Below, piece by piece: positions 1-11,539 of a stretch of 64,000 nucleotides of DNA. Source of the DNA: Alloascoidea africana (taxonomy: Eukaryota > Ascomycota > Alloascoideomycetes > Alloascoideales > Alloascoideaceae); assembly GCA_030581615.1 (NCBI GenBank), contig JAKTTT010000026.1:62001-126000 (forward strand). The letters are read 5' to 3'. The position numbers and the translations under genes were made by a program. The notes under the pieces are model-generated. The model made no database searches and was not told where the DNA came from. It saw only the letters and a program-made list of their open reading frames with translations. The number at the start of each line of letters is the position of its first letter. The first letter of the stretch is position 1.

Positions 1-129
1 CAAAGACTTTCTTTGTTTGATGAATGGGTATGTACTCCGGGCGAGTTTAATAGCACCAATTATTTCAAAGAAGCAATAGGTGGAGAATTATACAATGTTC
101 GGAAAATTCTGGACTGGATGTGTCTATAA
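1..129 (+). CDS. Possible 3' end of a gene cut by the window edge
   Basis: A reading frame is open from the first base and ends at TAA (127-129), giving about 42 residues that end in ILDWMCL. The composition is protein-like (Trp, Tyr and acidic residues spread evenly) but I recognise no family. It could be the C-terminus of a gene lying to the left, or chance. Nothing clear follows it for 2 kb. Confidence 0.25.
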   Translation, partial: QRLSLFDEWVCTPGEFNSTNYFKEAIGGELYNVRKILDWMCL

Positions 130-2411
130 TTTCTGGTATCGCAACAAAAGCAGTAAGGGTTCGGAGAAAAGGTTCCATAGTGTGCTCTCCAAATAGATCA
201 AAAAAATTTACTGCTTTTGCAGAACGGTGCATCATTGTGAGAACCAGTCAAACCCCTGGAGTACTGACGCAAAATCTAGACAAACAGTGCATAAAACGTT
301 TGCTTAATGCTGTTTAGTTTTTCCTATTCTTCTCCCTTTTGAATTAGAGATTCATACATTTAGAATTGCTATCTTGACCATCTTAGCAAGAGTCGCAATC
401 TCGGAGAAATGATACATCCGTTAACAGCAACGTACTCTATCCTTAATAACGAAGCAAATAGCAATTCTCTCAATTCAGTAAAATGATAAGCTGGTTTTAG
501 TTTGAGAATTAGTTGAAAAAATTGTAACAAATGCGATAAGAAGTCGCTGTCATTAACGTTTGGAGTTTTTTTTTTATAAGAATGATTTTTATTTGATAAA
601 CTTGCAGGATAATACTCCCAATACCGGGATATTGTAGATCAGCAACTGTCAAGACTTTAAATGCATGAAACTTCTTTCCTTTGCGGGCAATCCAAAAACA
701 ACTACTATTCTTCTCAGGTTTAGAATACTCCAGAACCATGGTACAAGCTCTTACAATCAGCGATACACGAAATCTTACTCAAAACAGTGATATTAATTAC
801 CTTTCAGGTCATGTACTTTAAGGCCTTACTTGCTTTAGATACTAACTTGATTGCAATTTTAGATCTTAAGTGCATTATTCTGTAATTCATTCGACCCTGC
901 TTTAGTTCTGTAAGCTTAAAAGCTTTCTTAAGCTAACAATTTGTTCCGAGTTCTGAATCACAGAATGCACTTTGGTTCTTGACTCGGTATACCTCAGTCA
1001 CGAAAGAAAATCCATATCCTAGGCTCATTAGACTGCTTTGATAGAACATGTCTGCCAGTTGCAAAATATCTAATCTGTCCATGTGCGAAGAATTGACCAA
1101 GCCTAGCTTATATTACGGCTCATGAAATACCCGAGGGTAAGTAAGTGGCCGCATCGTTGAAAATGTTCCGGCCATTCTATCCCATTTCAGTCACAAGAAT
1201 AATTGAACCGTGACAGAAGACGAATTCCATGACTGAAAAACCAAAATTGGCCAAAATTCAATTCAAAATTCTAATACTCTATAATTCAGCCTTATTGTTG
1301 TACCCAACCTCTATGTGTCTTGTTAGCTTGAAATCATTTTAAAGCCAACAAAAGTTAAAAGATCCAAAAAGAGCCAAAACAGAAACAAATTGGGATTGCG
1401 AACATGCCAATACATCCATGGCGATATCACTTTAAAAGCCTTTGTCGATAAGCATAAAGCTTGACATACTATTCTTCTGATTCTAAAAAATCACACAAGA
1501 AGTCTTGTTACAGACAAAGCCCCATTGAATAATACAACATTACTTAGCACAAGTGATTATTACAATCTAACTCCACTATTGGCACCTTATTATCGTATTG
1601 TTTTGCAGAGCAAGATGTCACTATAAAAGTACGAACTGTTCTATACAAACTCATTAGAAAACAGCTGCCAATATGATCAAAGACATTCCCGTTTCTATCT
1701 CCTCGGTAGTGTGTGTCGACATATCCCGAAAGCAAAGCTCTACAAGTATGCCTTTTACTGCAATTGTTTCATTACCAAATCGTGGTTACAATTGAATAAT
1801 CAGGCTAGTAAGAGAGACACATAAAAGAGTTGAGAGATCTTTTATTTGTTTATCTCTGTTGTAGTTAAAAGAAGGTTGAGGAGCAATGTGTTCCCCAGAG
1901 AGACCGACTAAAATGGTAACGGGATTTATTAGCGTTGTTCTTATCTCCTTATTGGTATATATTGGCGCGTTTTCCCCAGGAATTGGCTGTAGGTTGGATA
2001 TTTTTGTTTTTTGATTCGGAAATCTATCACAATTGAATAGCATCCATAGGAATATCTAATTCTAGTGAAGCAATTTCTAATAGCGACAGGTTACAGAACT
2101 GAAGTTAAAGACTAGACATAACGGAGAGCAGAAAGATCGAAGAATAGGCAATAACTTCAAGGTATTTTCATTCCTGATTGATGTCCTATATTATTGTAGG
2201 AGCATGACTGTAAAGTCTTCTCTAGTCTCTTTACATCGTGACACTTTGAGCAGTTCAAAATCTGATCATGGTAACTATAAAAAGCTTGGAATTGCTATCT
2301 CATTTTAGTAAACTAATACATCGCCATCACCTGATTTGTACTATTAGTCCCAATCTCCAGTATAAACTTCAATTTTATTGAGAACATATTGATAGAAATT
2401 ACCTACAAGAA
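130..2411. other. Gene-poor stretch, no feature recognised
   Basis: Only short open frames (under 90 codons), mostly starting at non-ATG codons, occur on either strand. They lack conserved motifs and consistent splice signals. The sequence is AT-rich and looks like intergenic or decayed DNA. No tRNA boxes, tandem repeats or terminal repeats were seen. Confidence 0.5.
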
Positions 2412-3076
2412 TCATATTCGTGCAAGTAGATAGCCTTGTTCCACGTACGTCTTGTGGAAGTAATTTCCACTTTTGCGTCCATTGAGACTCGAGTTTTCGA
2501 CAATATTATGACATTTTTGAACAAGAGTAAACAACATACTGATGCCAAATCCTACAGAAACACTTCGAGCTATGAAAGGTGATTTTCGCGACATACTTTG
2601 AATGACGAGTTTTTGAACTGTCGTAAGGATCACACCAATAATCTGTAAAATTGGAAAGTCTATATCAATCAAGGAAAAAAAAGCTTCTGATGTTTTTGAA
2701 CCCACGGGTAGGAGGTTATGTCATCAAAGCAATATCGGAATGGCCACTCACCCTCCAATATCCCAAATCTTTTATATACTAGACCACTCCAAAATCCCAA
2801 CGAGCAATCCGCCCAGTAATTATGCATAGGAACATAAATGTTTATGAATTTCTGTAAAGAGGAAGGTCACTTTCAAGTTTATTAAACACTCTTCTATTTT
2901 TAACCGACCATCATGAATCCTCAGGTGTTAATACATGACTATGCCTATGCTTACTCAATTGAAAAAAACTAGAATTGAATATGACTTTAAGGTCTTACTC
3001 CAGGTTAAACATCCTAAATCGGGCGAAGGACTTGAAAGAAACCACAAATAAAGAACCACAGCATTTTTTGTCATTG
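2412..3076 (-). pseudogene. Exon-like relic or small spliced gene, minus strand
   Basis: Reading right to left, a pyrimidine-rich tract and AG (2853-2852) precede an open 100-nt segment (2851-2752) encoding peptide such as NYWADCSLGFWSGLVYKRFG, which ends at a good GTGAGT donor. Downstream, 2705-2412 is open for 97 codons and includes a hydrophobic stretch (ARSVSVGFGISMLFTLV). An upstream ATG near 3076 opens about 25 codons before a GTAAGA. I could not join these into one continuous frame and recognise no family. It may be a small membrane protein gene with several introns, or a decaying one. Confidence 0.2.
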
Positions 3077-3367
3077 TGTATACGCCAGCATAAATCATTA
3101 ACCTCAGAACCTACTTAGGGACCCAAAATACAGTAAGCGCTTGAAGGTGATACCAACATCAGATGTTTTTATCTACTTTCTCTTTGTGTAACAGCAGACT
3201 CAGTATGTGTCTACTCATATAAACTCATGCACTATGCAGCATAGAAAACATAAGTATATTTCAGAATGGGTACGTAATTATGGGACTTAAGAGTTACCAA
3301 CCCTATAAGATCCCTTTGACCACATTTAGTCTAAGTAACAAACAACTCTGTGTGAATCGTTCAAACA

Positions 3368-5765
3368 ATGTCACAACGGAAACTTCAACAGTAAGTCTCT
3401 CATTTCCGTAATCTAGACTTTAGTTACTCGGTCTTACCACCATGTGCCAGAATTTTGCCGTTTCGTCCAGTTTAGAATCGAATGTGGGGGATCGGCGAAT
3501 GAGAATGTACTGTACCCCTTCTTTCGTTTTCAACCAAGATCTCGTTAAATATAGCACATATATGCTCAAAATGTCGACCAATTTTATTTGGATGCCATTT
3601 CTAACGCTTTAGGTTTTATCCAGAGAGATGGACCGTGTGTTCAAGAAAGTGGGTGAAGGCATAGCTGTTTTCGACTCCATATACAACAAGATGCAGGCTT
3701 CAACGAACAACTCACAAAAGGAAAAGCTCGAACAGGTATAAAAGTTTTCAAGATTATCGTTGTAATGATGCGCCTTTAAACTAATTCCATAGCTAGGATC
3801 TGAAAAGGGAAATTAAGAAACTCCAGCGACTGCGAGATCAGATAAAAACCTGGCTGAGCGGCTCAGATGTGAAGGATAAGAAGCCACTGATAGAACAGCG
3901 GAAACTGATCGAAATGGTAAGCTATTCTCAAAGATATTATAAAGAATGAAACTTTTTTGTTAACATAATTGCAGGAAATGGAACGGTTTAAAACGACAGA
4001 AAAGGAAATGAAGACCAAAGCATACTCGAAAGAGGGCCTGAATAACTCGCTAAAAGTTGACCCAAAGGAAAGAGAAAAACAGGAAACTTGCAGCTTTGTA
4101 ACAGCGCAGATAGATGAGCTTGACCGACAGGACGAAGCTCTGGAGGCTGAACTGGTAACGCTGCAGTCGAAAAAGTCTCGACGAGGCGACTCAAGTCGGA
4201 AGCTGGATCGAATAAGTGAAATTCAAGAGTTCCAGAAAAGAAATGAATGGCACCAAGGGCGGCTGCAACTGATACTGAGGATGTTAGAAAACGGAAGTCT
4301 AGAGCCAGACCAGGTGAATAATATACAAGAAGACATAAAGTATTACGTCGAGTCTAATCAAGATGTTGATTTTGCTGAAGACGAATACATGTATGATGAT
4401 CTGAACCTTGACACGGCGGAAGAAGTGTTTGTCCATGAAGTGCTGGAAGGAGCAGGCGCTGCAAACGCTAGTGTTTCAGTATCTGACAGCCGAAGGGACT
4501 CACGAGAGAACAGCGTGGGAACATCGCCGAAAGTTACTTCACATATAAGTACCACGCCAACGATATCCTCTTTGCCTCCAGCATCGGTGGTGCGGAAGCA
4601 TTCGATTAGCTCTGCTACAGTATCCTCGCCAATAATACCAGGAACCAATAACTTGAAACCGGCTCCCATGCCATCTCGACCTGCGGGCGATTTAAAGTAT
4701 TCATCAGCGGCATCAGCCTCTGTTTTGTCTACTGCCTCAACGGCTAGCACCGGGCGAGGAAGCTCAAGCGGTTCAGCGACAATTTCTTCGCTTGCGACGA
4801 ATATGTCATCGGATTCTTCACCGAAATCCGTTACATCGAGTTCAACGGCGCAGAGTTCGAATACAACGAATACCTCAGGCTCGCCCTCTATAATAAATGG
4901 GAAAACGGTTTCTTTTTCTTCCTGGCATGAAAAGATACAGCATAAAACTGTAAATGTTACTAATACTAAACCTAATGACGCTACGACGACAAAACTTCAA
5001 AATTCAACTACTAGCACTGGCGCAACAGGTTCCTTTAATATGTCAAGCACAAATTCTTCAAAACTTTCAAGAACTGGTTCTCTAACAAGCACGACTACAC
5101 CAGGAAGCCCAGCTGATGCGACTAGTCAGGCAATGCCCGATGAGACGCCTAGAAATAGTAATGCTGCTAAACCAGCATCCACAGTTGTTCTACCTCCTGG
5201 TCTTCAAGACATTGTGAATTCGTTTGATGCTGCTAAAAAGCGGATCGACAACCCACAGCCGATCTCGACGATATCAATGCTGCTCGAAGCTTCGTACAGG
5301 AATTGCCCCGATTCTTATGATGCTTCAAAGCCGAGCTATTACCGACCCATCACTCCATTTCCAACCTCACCATTTTATCCTGATGAGCCGTTGGAATCTT
5401 TAATTTACAACAGATCTGTTCAAGAGAATGGCATAGGTAATAACTCTGGCAGCACATTGAAGGGAAATGGCAGTGAGTCTTTGACAAACGTGATTGGAAG
5501 GTTTGACCTCGATACCTTGTTTTACATCTTTTATTTTAGACAGGGCACTTTTGAACAGTACCTGGCTTCTAAAGAGTTGAAAAAACAGAGTTGGAGGTTT
5601 CATAAGAAATATCATACTTGGTTTCGAAGATTGGAAGACCCTAAGATAATCGATGATGAATTTGAACAAGGAACATACCGATACTTTGACTTTGAAGATC
5701 TATGGACTCATGTCACCAAAACTGATTTTCAGTTTGAGTATCGCTACCTTGAAGATGATTATTGA
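3368..5765 (+). CDS. NOT5: CCR4-NOT complex subunit Not3/Not5
   Basis: Scaffold subunit of the CCR4-NOT complex, which deadenylates mRNA and links transcription and translation to decay. Four exons: 3368-3390, 3624-3735, 3797-3916 and 3975-5765, about 681 residues. The first three short exons give the diagnostic N-terminus: MSQRKLQQ, then the EMDRVFKKV segment, then [12 protein letters not shown] and [11 protein letters not shown]-like residues. Residues 1 to about 235 form the coiled-coil Not3 N-terminal domain. A long Ser/Thr-rich linker follows. The C-terminal NOT box (about 545-681) includes the [12 protein letters not shown] and WFRRLEDP segments. S. cerevisiae has NOT3 and NOT5 paralogues; a single gene here would serve both roles. 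Conserved leucines are written CTG, showing the standard code. The joins are supported by protein continuity across all three introns. Confidence 0.96.
3391..3623 (+). other. First intron of NOT3/5 (233 nt)
   Basis: It starts GTAAGT after only 23 coding bases and ends in TTTTATCCAG, with a CTAAC branch site at about 3601. It is the longest clear intron in the window and sits at the very start of the coding region. Confidence 0.85.
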
Positions 5766-6523
5766 TCAAGAAAGCACTGATTTGTTTACTATATCTGAAC
5801 AAGTCAAGCTTTTGAACATTTTGTTTTTGTTATTATCGCAATCTTGATTTGATTGATCATGGGAGTTTCCAATCACTGTCTTTTGGTATTTTATAAAGTA
5901 TCAGAAGAAAGATTTGAGCCTTGTTTTTGTTATTCAACACATTGAGCATTCTTAACCAAATGTCGAAGGGAAACGCTATTCAAAGCAAAAAACATATATC
6001 TATGCTTGAACGGAGAAATCCAAGAGAAAAATTATTAAAAACAAATTTTTATTGAAGGAAACCAGAAAACTATATTGAAGTGAATGATAAGAGCTTGATA
6101 AAAGCATTATATGATAATTATCGGAAGATTACCAGTTAGCAATACAAAGTAGTGAATTTTGGGCAGAAAATGATCTAGATTACCACAAGCACCTACTCGT
6201 CTTGAACAATGGAGGGCAAACTTGTTCTGATCTTTTTTCCTTTTTCTATTGTAACAGTTGTAAAAATGACAGAATTTGTGGGTCACGCTACCCCAAGTAT
6301 TTTGTTCCACAACCTGGAATGCTCATAGCTAGACAATTGTCGGTGTCGGTTAGTTGCCTTTTCGGAGCACCTCTAGTTGCAATAGCCGAGATTATAATCA
6401 ACTGGCAATGCCACCCGTACACCCCAACATTGATCCTATTCAACAGAGTAGAGCCAAATCACGATATCTCTTGGGGAGACAGTTTGACTTTTCCCTCATC
6501 CACACTTTTCCCAGCATAGAGAA
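5766..6523. other. Intergenic: NOT3/5 3' region and ERG28 promoter
   Basis: No gene recognised. The right part holds a Rap1-like motif (6411-6425) about 100 bases upstream of the ERG28 start. Short open frames on both strands look like chance. Confidence 0.5.
6411..6425 (-). promoter_or_regulatory. Rap1-like site upstream of ERG28
   Basis: CCACCCGTACACCCC on the plus strand reads as TGTACGGGTG on the minus strand, an exact match to the yeast Rap1 consensus TGYRYGGGTG. It lies about 100 bases upstream of the ERG28 ATG. Confidence 0.5.
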
Positions 6524-7162
6524 ATGTCGGCATTAATCGAGTCACTGGCCCCTCAGCTTCCAGGCTATCTTCCAAAATGGCTGTTTTTTGTAGGTGGCTT
6601 GATGTTGAATCTTGATCTGCACGATCTGGTGATTTTTTGGACTGACGGAACGGCTTTAGATCTCGGCGGTTTCTCTGTTTAACTCTGCACAGACTTATGT
6701 TTCTGGTTTGGAATTGACTCGTCGAGTCTATGAAAGAAAGCCAGAGGAGGGTATGTTGCGAAACGAAGGAGAGGAAAGAATATAACACCAGCACTAAACA
6801 GGATCAAATGTACTAGTTACTCCTCTCTCTGCGCGCACTTTCGGAACCTGGACTATAGTCTCAGCAATCATTCGTGGATATGGTGCTTACTATTTGAATG
6901 ATCCCCAGTAAGTGGTCTTCTGTTTTGTGTTTGCATGGAAGCTCTGCTCAGTTTATGTGTTTTTCTAACCATCGTAATGAACACCGATAGTGTCTTTAAT
7001 CTGACTTTGGCCTCCTACCTGGTTGCGGAGTTCCACTTCTTGACGGAATGGCTCATTTACGGAACAACCAAACTTGGGAAGGGTCTCGCTGGCCCCTTGA
7101 TCGTGGCAACAACTTCTCTTGTTTGGTTGACCACCCAAAGGGATTATTATCTTAGCCTCTAA
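6524..7162 (+). CDS. ERG28: Ergosterol biosynthesis scaffold protein Erg28
   Basis: ER membrane protein that tethers the C-4 demethylation enzymes (Erg25, Erg26, Erg27) to the ergosterol pathway. Four exons: 6524-6589, 6660-6750, 6817-6907 and 6991-7162, 139 residues against about 148 in S. cerevisiae. Splicing restores the family signatures in order: GYLPKWLFF at the start; NSAQTYVSGLELTRRVYERKPEE; TPLSARTFGTWT; and KLGKGLAGPLIVATTSLVW near the end. The usual hydrophobic segments are present. All three introns are short (about 66-83 nt) with GT...AG ends. No single open frame longer than 75 codons covers the gene, so it is easily missed without splicing. Confidence 0.95.
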
Positions 7163-7862
7163 AGGTTGCTAACGAGATGGCCCGGCGTTAATGTCCAAGT
7201 TTCGGCAACTGGACCTGAAAAATGTTTAATAATAGGTCTCATTTAGTTTTTGGCTATTCTAATTAAAACCCAGGTTTCCTATTCTTGTCAAGTTCGAATC
7301 AATCTATTGCTAGTTATGGCCTGTAAGAATCATTTTTCTACAGCATAACGTAAAAGACATGCGATTTTCATCTGATCGGCAGAGTGCTTCTTGTTTTTCT
7401 AAGATACTCCAGTTAATGTGCTTCTCTTTAGCATCTTTGATCTTTAAAAGATACTCGCCGCTGAAAACTAGGAATAGAATAATTCTGAAATCCAAGAAAA
7501 AGAATAAGCATTCCTGGAATCGGCTGTTCAAAAGAGGCATTCAATCGATTGCATTCCAATGTATATCTAGACTAGAAACATTCTAATTTTCTCTCACCAC
7601 CTCAATAGCTTCCCCGGAAAACTGTTTGCATAAAGAACGCTTAAACGCGATAACTTCTCTCCCTAATAAGATATATGCTTTTGTGTCAAAATTGACCAAG
7701 TATCTTGGAACAGCCAGTTCATGGCTTCGCCATACTATTCTGCAACACAAATAAGGAGAAAAAGCCAACAATAATTCCAGTCATAATCAGCTAGAAACAA
7801 CAATATCGTAAAGGAAAAAAAAATCATAAACGTTTGGACCCAACTATCTGTCTTATCTACTG
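7163..7862. other. Intergenic between convergent ERG28 and BCY1
   Basis: About 700 bases with no recognised gene. Small overlapping frames on both strands (up to 76 codons) have no motif and look like chance. Confidence 0.5.
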
Positions 7863-8906
7863 CTACTCCGTTTTCGATTGATGGGTTGGATCATGTTTCT
7901 TCAATACCTCGACAGCGGGGCCTAGTAATCTTCGGAATCCACTTTCTGATAAAACCAAAACCTTGATATCAGTTATAGCAGTAACAGTGGCTTGTCGTGG
8001 GGTGCTATGCAATAGAGCAACCTCGCCAAAGTAATCACCTTTAGAAACTTGTTGAACTACACCACTGTCCTCCTTGCTGATCTCTGCATTTCCATCCTCG
8101 ATAATGTAGAATTCTTCTCCAACATCTTTTTCCTTGACAATCACATCTCCTTTCTTGTATCGTTCTGTGTGTAGAGCATCTGCTAGCTTGAGAAGTTCAT
8201 AGTTCGACAATACTTTCAGCAATGGCACTTCTTTCAAAAACGATTCAAACATCTGCCTTCTTTTCGACGTGCGGTCTAGGAGGATCCGTCTGAACGTAAT
8301 ACGGTCCAGACTCCATAGTATAACATCGGTAATAGCAATAACAGTGGCTGCCCGTGGGGCGTTATACATTAGAGCCAATTCCCCAAAGCTTCCTCCAGGA
8401 CCAGATGTGCTAACCTTGACATCATTAACATAGAAATCAACAGATCCAGACTCAATTCCATAAAAGAAATCGCCCTCATCTCCCTGTTTGATAATAGTAC
8501 TTCCCGCAGGAAGCTTCTTTTCCTCTAAAGCATGAATTACGGCATTTAAAGAAGCGTCATCGAGGTTGCTAAAGAGAAAGGACTTTAGCACAGACTTGTT
8601 CAAACGTTCCAACTGTTCGGGCGTCAGCTTGTTATATTTTGGTTTCCAATCAGCCGAATCCTTTAGCACATTTGGATTCATAGACTCAGCAGAGACCGAG
8701 GTCCGTCGGTTAAAACTAACGGGCACATCCAATGATGAAGACTGAGATGACGATGGAGCAAAGCTAGATTTAAACAGCCCTCCACCAGATCTCTGGGTCT
8801 TGGGGGCCCCCAAAGGGGCCAGTGCGTCCTCTTCCTCACCCGTTGGAGCATGGGGATCTTGACTTTCAGCAAACCTAGTTTTGAAAAGGGGAGAAACTGC
8901 GGACAT
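7863..8906 (-). CDS. BCY1: cAMP-dependent protein kinase regulatory subunit
   Basis: Binds and inhibits the PKA catalytic subunits until cAMP is bound. The 347-residue protein has the pseudo-inhibitor site RRTSV (about residues 67-71) and two tandem cyclic-nucleotide-binding domains with the phosphate-binding cassettes FGELALMYNAPRAAT and FGEVALLHSTPRQAT. The C-terminus (RRLLGPAVEVLKKHDPTH) closely matches Bcy1. The start is the first ATG of the frame (8906), in good context (AAAATG). The protein begins at the F-K-rich motif found about 85 residues into S. cerevisiae Bcy1, so the N-terminal dimerisation/docking helices are absent. I found no upstream exon for them in the 364 bases before SWI3. 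Confidence 0.95.
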   Translation of the reverse strand: MSAVSPLFKTRFAESQDPHAPTGEEEDALAPLGAPKTQRSGGGLFKSSFAPSSSQSSSLDVPVSFNRRTSVSAESMNPNVLKDSADWKPKYNKLTPEQLERLNKSVLKSFLFSNLDDASLNAVIHALEEKKLPAGSTIIKQGDEGDFFYGIESGSVDFYVNDVKVSTSGPGGSFGELALMYNAPRAATVIAITDVILWSLDRITFRRILLDRTSKRRQMFESFLKEVPLLKVLSNYELLKLADALHTERYKKGDVIVKEKDVGEEFYIIEDGNAEISKEDSGVVQQVSKGDYFGEVALLHSTPRQATVTAITDIKVLVLSESGFRRLLGPAVEVLKKHDPTHQSKTE

Positions 8907-9270
8907 TTTAGGAGGATGGAGTGCTAAGGAACAAAGCAATGTAGAGAAATACGGTCAAAAAAAGGAGTTGGGTGGTAGAAATAGATAGAGCTGCACTGCA
9001 ACAATGGGAGCTCTGCCCGAGCAATGGCAACGCCGTTTTCGACAACGGCTCTCCCGGCCATCGGGCCATCTCTCGTTCGCCTTCCTCCTGTTCTTTTCCT
9101 CACAACCTCGTTTCCTACTATATCGCCTTTGTCTTCCAGTCGCGCAATTCCATCATCGCCCGGCTAGCCATCTTGGCATGGGGCCGGGTAACCACAAACA
9201 TCCTTAGGCCCGCGAGAAATACTCCTTCGCCAGCTTCACAGCTTTGCTCCAACAGACACAGCCAACAGCC
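8907..9270. promoter_or_regulatory. Bidirectional promoter BCY1/SWI3
   Basis: The 364 bases between divergent start codons are GC-richer than average. Open frames exist on both strands but none has motif support. No Rap1-like site was seen. Confidence 0.5.
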
Positions 9271-11082
9271 ATGACTTCTCCTGCTCCCTCCAGTGCTACA
9301 GGGACCCCCACAGGGACCCCTACTCCAGACACCTTGACGCCTTCTGCTGTTGCCACCTCTGCGGACCGTAAGCTTTCTCCTGAAGAGGCAAAGAAGAAGG
9401 CAGAGGATGATGCGCTCGCGTTTCTCGTCAAGAACACGATTGCCGTAAAAATACCACCGTTTGCACAGTGGTTTTCTTTCGATGCAGTCAATGAGATTGA
9501 AAGGAAAACTTTCCCCGAGTTCTTTAACGGCAAATCTTTCAACAAGACGGAAGATATATATATAAAAATCCGCAATTTTATTATTTACGTGTACCGGCTG
9601 AAACCCAGTGAATACCTTACTGCGACTGCTGCCAGAAAGAACGTTGCTGGGGATGTCGCGTCTATCTACAAAATACACAAGTTTTTGGAACAGTGGGGAC
9701 TTATAAACTACTCAGCGGACCCCAAGACGAGACCTTCCTTGATTGGACCCCAGAATACGGCACACTTCAAAATTGTTCTCGATACACCAGTGGGTATCCA
9801 GCCCTACATTCCTGAACTGAAGAACGAAAACGAAGAAAAGAAACCGTACTTGTTAGAATCTGCAGATACCAAACAGAGTACTAACGAAAGCACGACTGAA
9901 GCTCTGAATACGCTGCCTTTGAACATGGAGCTGCGGAAGAATGTCTATGATTCTTCGGCTGACATGAATGCACTCCATGATGAAGCTCAGTCCAGAATTA
10001 ACAACCTGGGTACTAGAACATTTACCTGTTATGTAACTGGCACTGAGGTCACCGATATCAAGTACGACACATTAAGGTCGAAAGGAACGGTTACCGGTAA
10101 AACTTTCCAAGAAGGCTTGTTCCCCAGTGGTGATCGAAACAACTCAACAGTTCGAGTCGAAGACCAGTTCAAGGATCCTGAAACCAACAGGTTGATATTA
10201 CCCAACTCTTTACCTTGGTCCGAGCAAGAACTGATTTTGCTTTTAGAAGGTGTAGAAATGTTTGAAGATGATTGGGAGAAAGTTGCTGCACATGTGCGAA
10301 CGCGAAGTAAGCAGCAGTGTATTGCTCGGTATATTCAACTACCTCCTAGTGAGAGCTCAAATAAGATATTAGACTCTTCCAACATTGATCCAAAGACACA
10401 GGTTAAGAAATCTTATCAATTGGGTGGCAACATACCAGCAGAAAAGATTGTACAGTTTATAACGGAAAATGTTGATAGTAAACTTGCTGCCAAAGTCTCG
10501 GCCCAAATACGTGCAAAGCATCTAAAGACAGCTTCAGAGGGCACTGAAGAAACAGGAGGGATAGCAAATGGCTTGGGCTCAAATCAAATTGCGACAGCAG
10601 CTGAAAAGACCTTGAAAAGCAAGAGTGAAGAGAAGAAAACTGAAATAGATTCCAATGGTTTTGATCTAACCCGTAAACTTGCGGATCTGACTCTGTCCAA
10701 GCTTGATGTTAACTTGGCGAAATTTACAGAACTGGAGAAGCAAATAATTAAAGAACGGACACAGCTTCATCTCGAAACGCAAAAGCTTTACCAGGATAGG
10801 CTTGCCATACAAAAGCAAGCCACGCTAGTTATCGCACATTTAAAAGAAAGTGTGCGATTGGCAAATGTTGGATCTCAAGAACAGTCTGTTGCGTTCCTGA
10901 ATGAGGCACGGAAATTTGCAAACCTCAATGCAAAGCTCGCATTTTCACCACAGGATAGAAAAGGTGCCGCTGAGTCCAAGAAACAAAAACAACTTCAGGA
11001 ACAACAACAAAAGCTGAATGCTGAAAATGGAACAAACGGAACAGGTTCTGGACCTGTTTTATATAATTTCTGGTCTGGTTGA
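9271..11082 (+). CDS. RSC8: SWI/SNF or RSC chromatin-remodelling subunit (Swi3/Rsc8 family)
   Basis: Core scaffold subunit of ATP-dependent remodellers, working as a dimer in the nucleus. 603 residues from the ATG at 9271, with no intron. A SWIRM domain lies at about residues 45-146 (IPPFAQWF ... FLEQWGLINY). A ZZ-like region follows, then a SANT domain at about 313-360 with PWSEQELILLLEGVEMF and WEKVAAHV. A long C-terminal coiled coil (about 476-560) provides the dimer interface. The length is nearer S. cerevisiae Rsc8 (557) than Swi3 (825), so the symbol leans to RSC8, but one gene could serve both complexes. The promoter is shared with divergent BCY1. Confidence 0.93.
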   Translation: MTSPAPSSATGTPTGTPTPDTLTPSAVATSADRKLSPEEAKKKAEDDALAFLVKNTIAVKIPPFAQWFSFDAVNEIERKTFPEFFNGKSFNKTEDIYIKIRNFIIYVYRLKPSEYLTATAARKNVAGDVASIYKIHKFLEQWGLINYSADPKTRPSLIGPQNTAHFKIVLDTPVGIQPYIPELKNENEEKKPYLLESADTKQSTNESTTEALNTLPLNMELRKNVYDSSADMNALHDEAQSRINNLGTRTFTCYVTGTEVTDIKYDTLRSKGTVTGKTFQEGLFPSGDRNNSTVRVEDQFKDPETNRLILPNSLPWSEQELILLLEGVEMFEDDWEKVAAHVRTRSKQQCIARYIQLPPSESSNKILDSSNIDPKTQVKKSYQLGGNIPAEKIVQFITENVDSKLAAKVSAQIRAKHLKTASEGTEETGGIANGLGSNQIATAAEKTLKSKSEEKKTEIDSNGFDLTRKLADLTLSKLDVNLAKFTELEKQIIKERTQLHLETQKLYQDRLAIQKQATLVIAHLKESVRLANVGSQEQSVAFLNEARKFANLNAKLAFSPQDRKGAAESKKQKQLQEQQQKLNAENGTNGTGSGPVLYNFWSG

Positions 11083-11539
11083 TCCAGCAATTCCCAATTG
11101 TTATATAGACACGGACGTGCCCATTTTGTGTTTTAGGAAAAGAGGTACTAAATGAAGCTAGTTTTGGTCCGCTATGAAATTATTAATCCTTAGTGAATGA
11201 ATGTATTTCTGTTGTATAATATATATCTTTATGCTGATCCCATTTTTTAGCTCTACAGGTTGCCGAAGGATTCATTTGTAAGTTGATTATACTGCAACAT
11301 AATATATTTCACAATAAGCTAGATTCAAAGGACAAAAGTAAACAGTTGACAGTGTCAAGACATAAAATAATACATTCTTATCCAAAAAAACAAAGGGAAG
11401 AAACAAATGTTAGGAAAAACCATTCAAATGACAACGGGAAATATTAACGTTAGGCGCACACAAACAGATGGCGTGCTATTTTTGTACATTAAAAACATTT
11501 GGATAGCAAACAAAAGGGATCAATGGTATGATGAAATAT
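11083..11539. other. Convergent 3' regions of SWI3 and SCC3
   Basis: AT-rich spacer between two converging stop codons with TA-rich stretches (for example 11216-11232) suited to 3'-end formation. No gene seen. Confidence 0.5.

Noticed and set aside
9204-9575. Minus-strand frame ending in AVKLAKEYFSRA, reminiscent of the PKA docking-domain helix, upstream of BCY1
   Set aside because: It runs antisense through the coding N-terminus of SWI3, has no splice donor that would join it to BCY1, and the resemblance is limited to a few residues.
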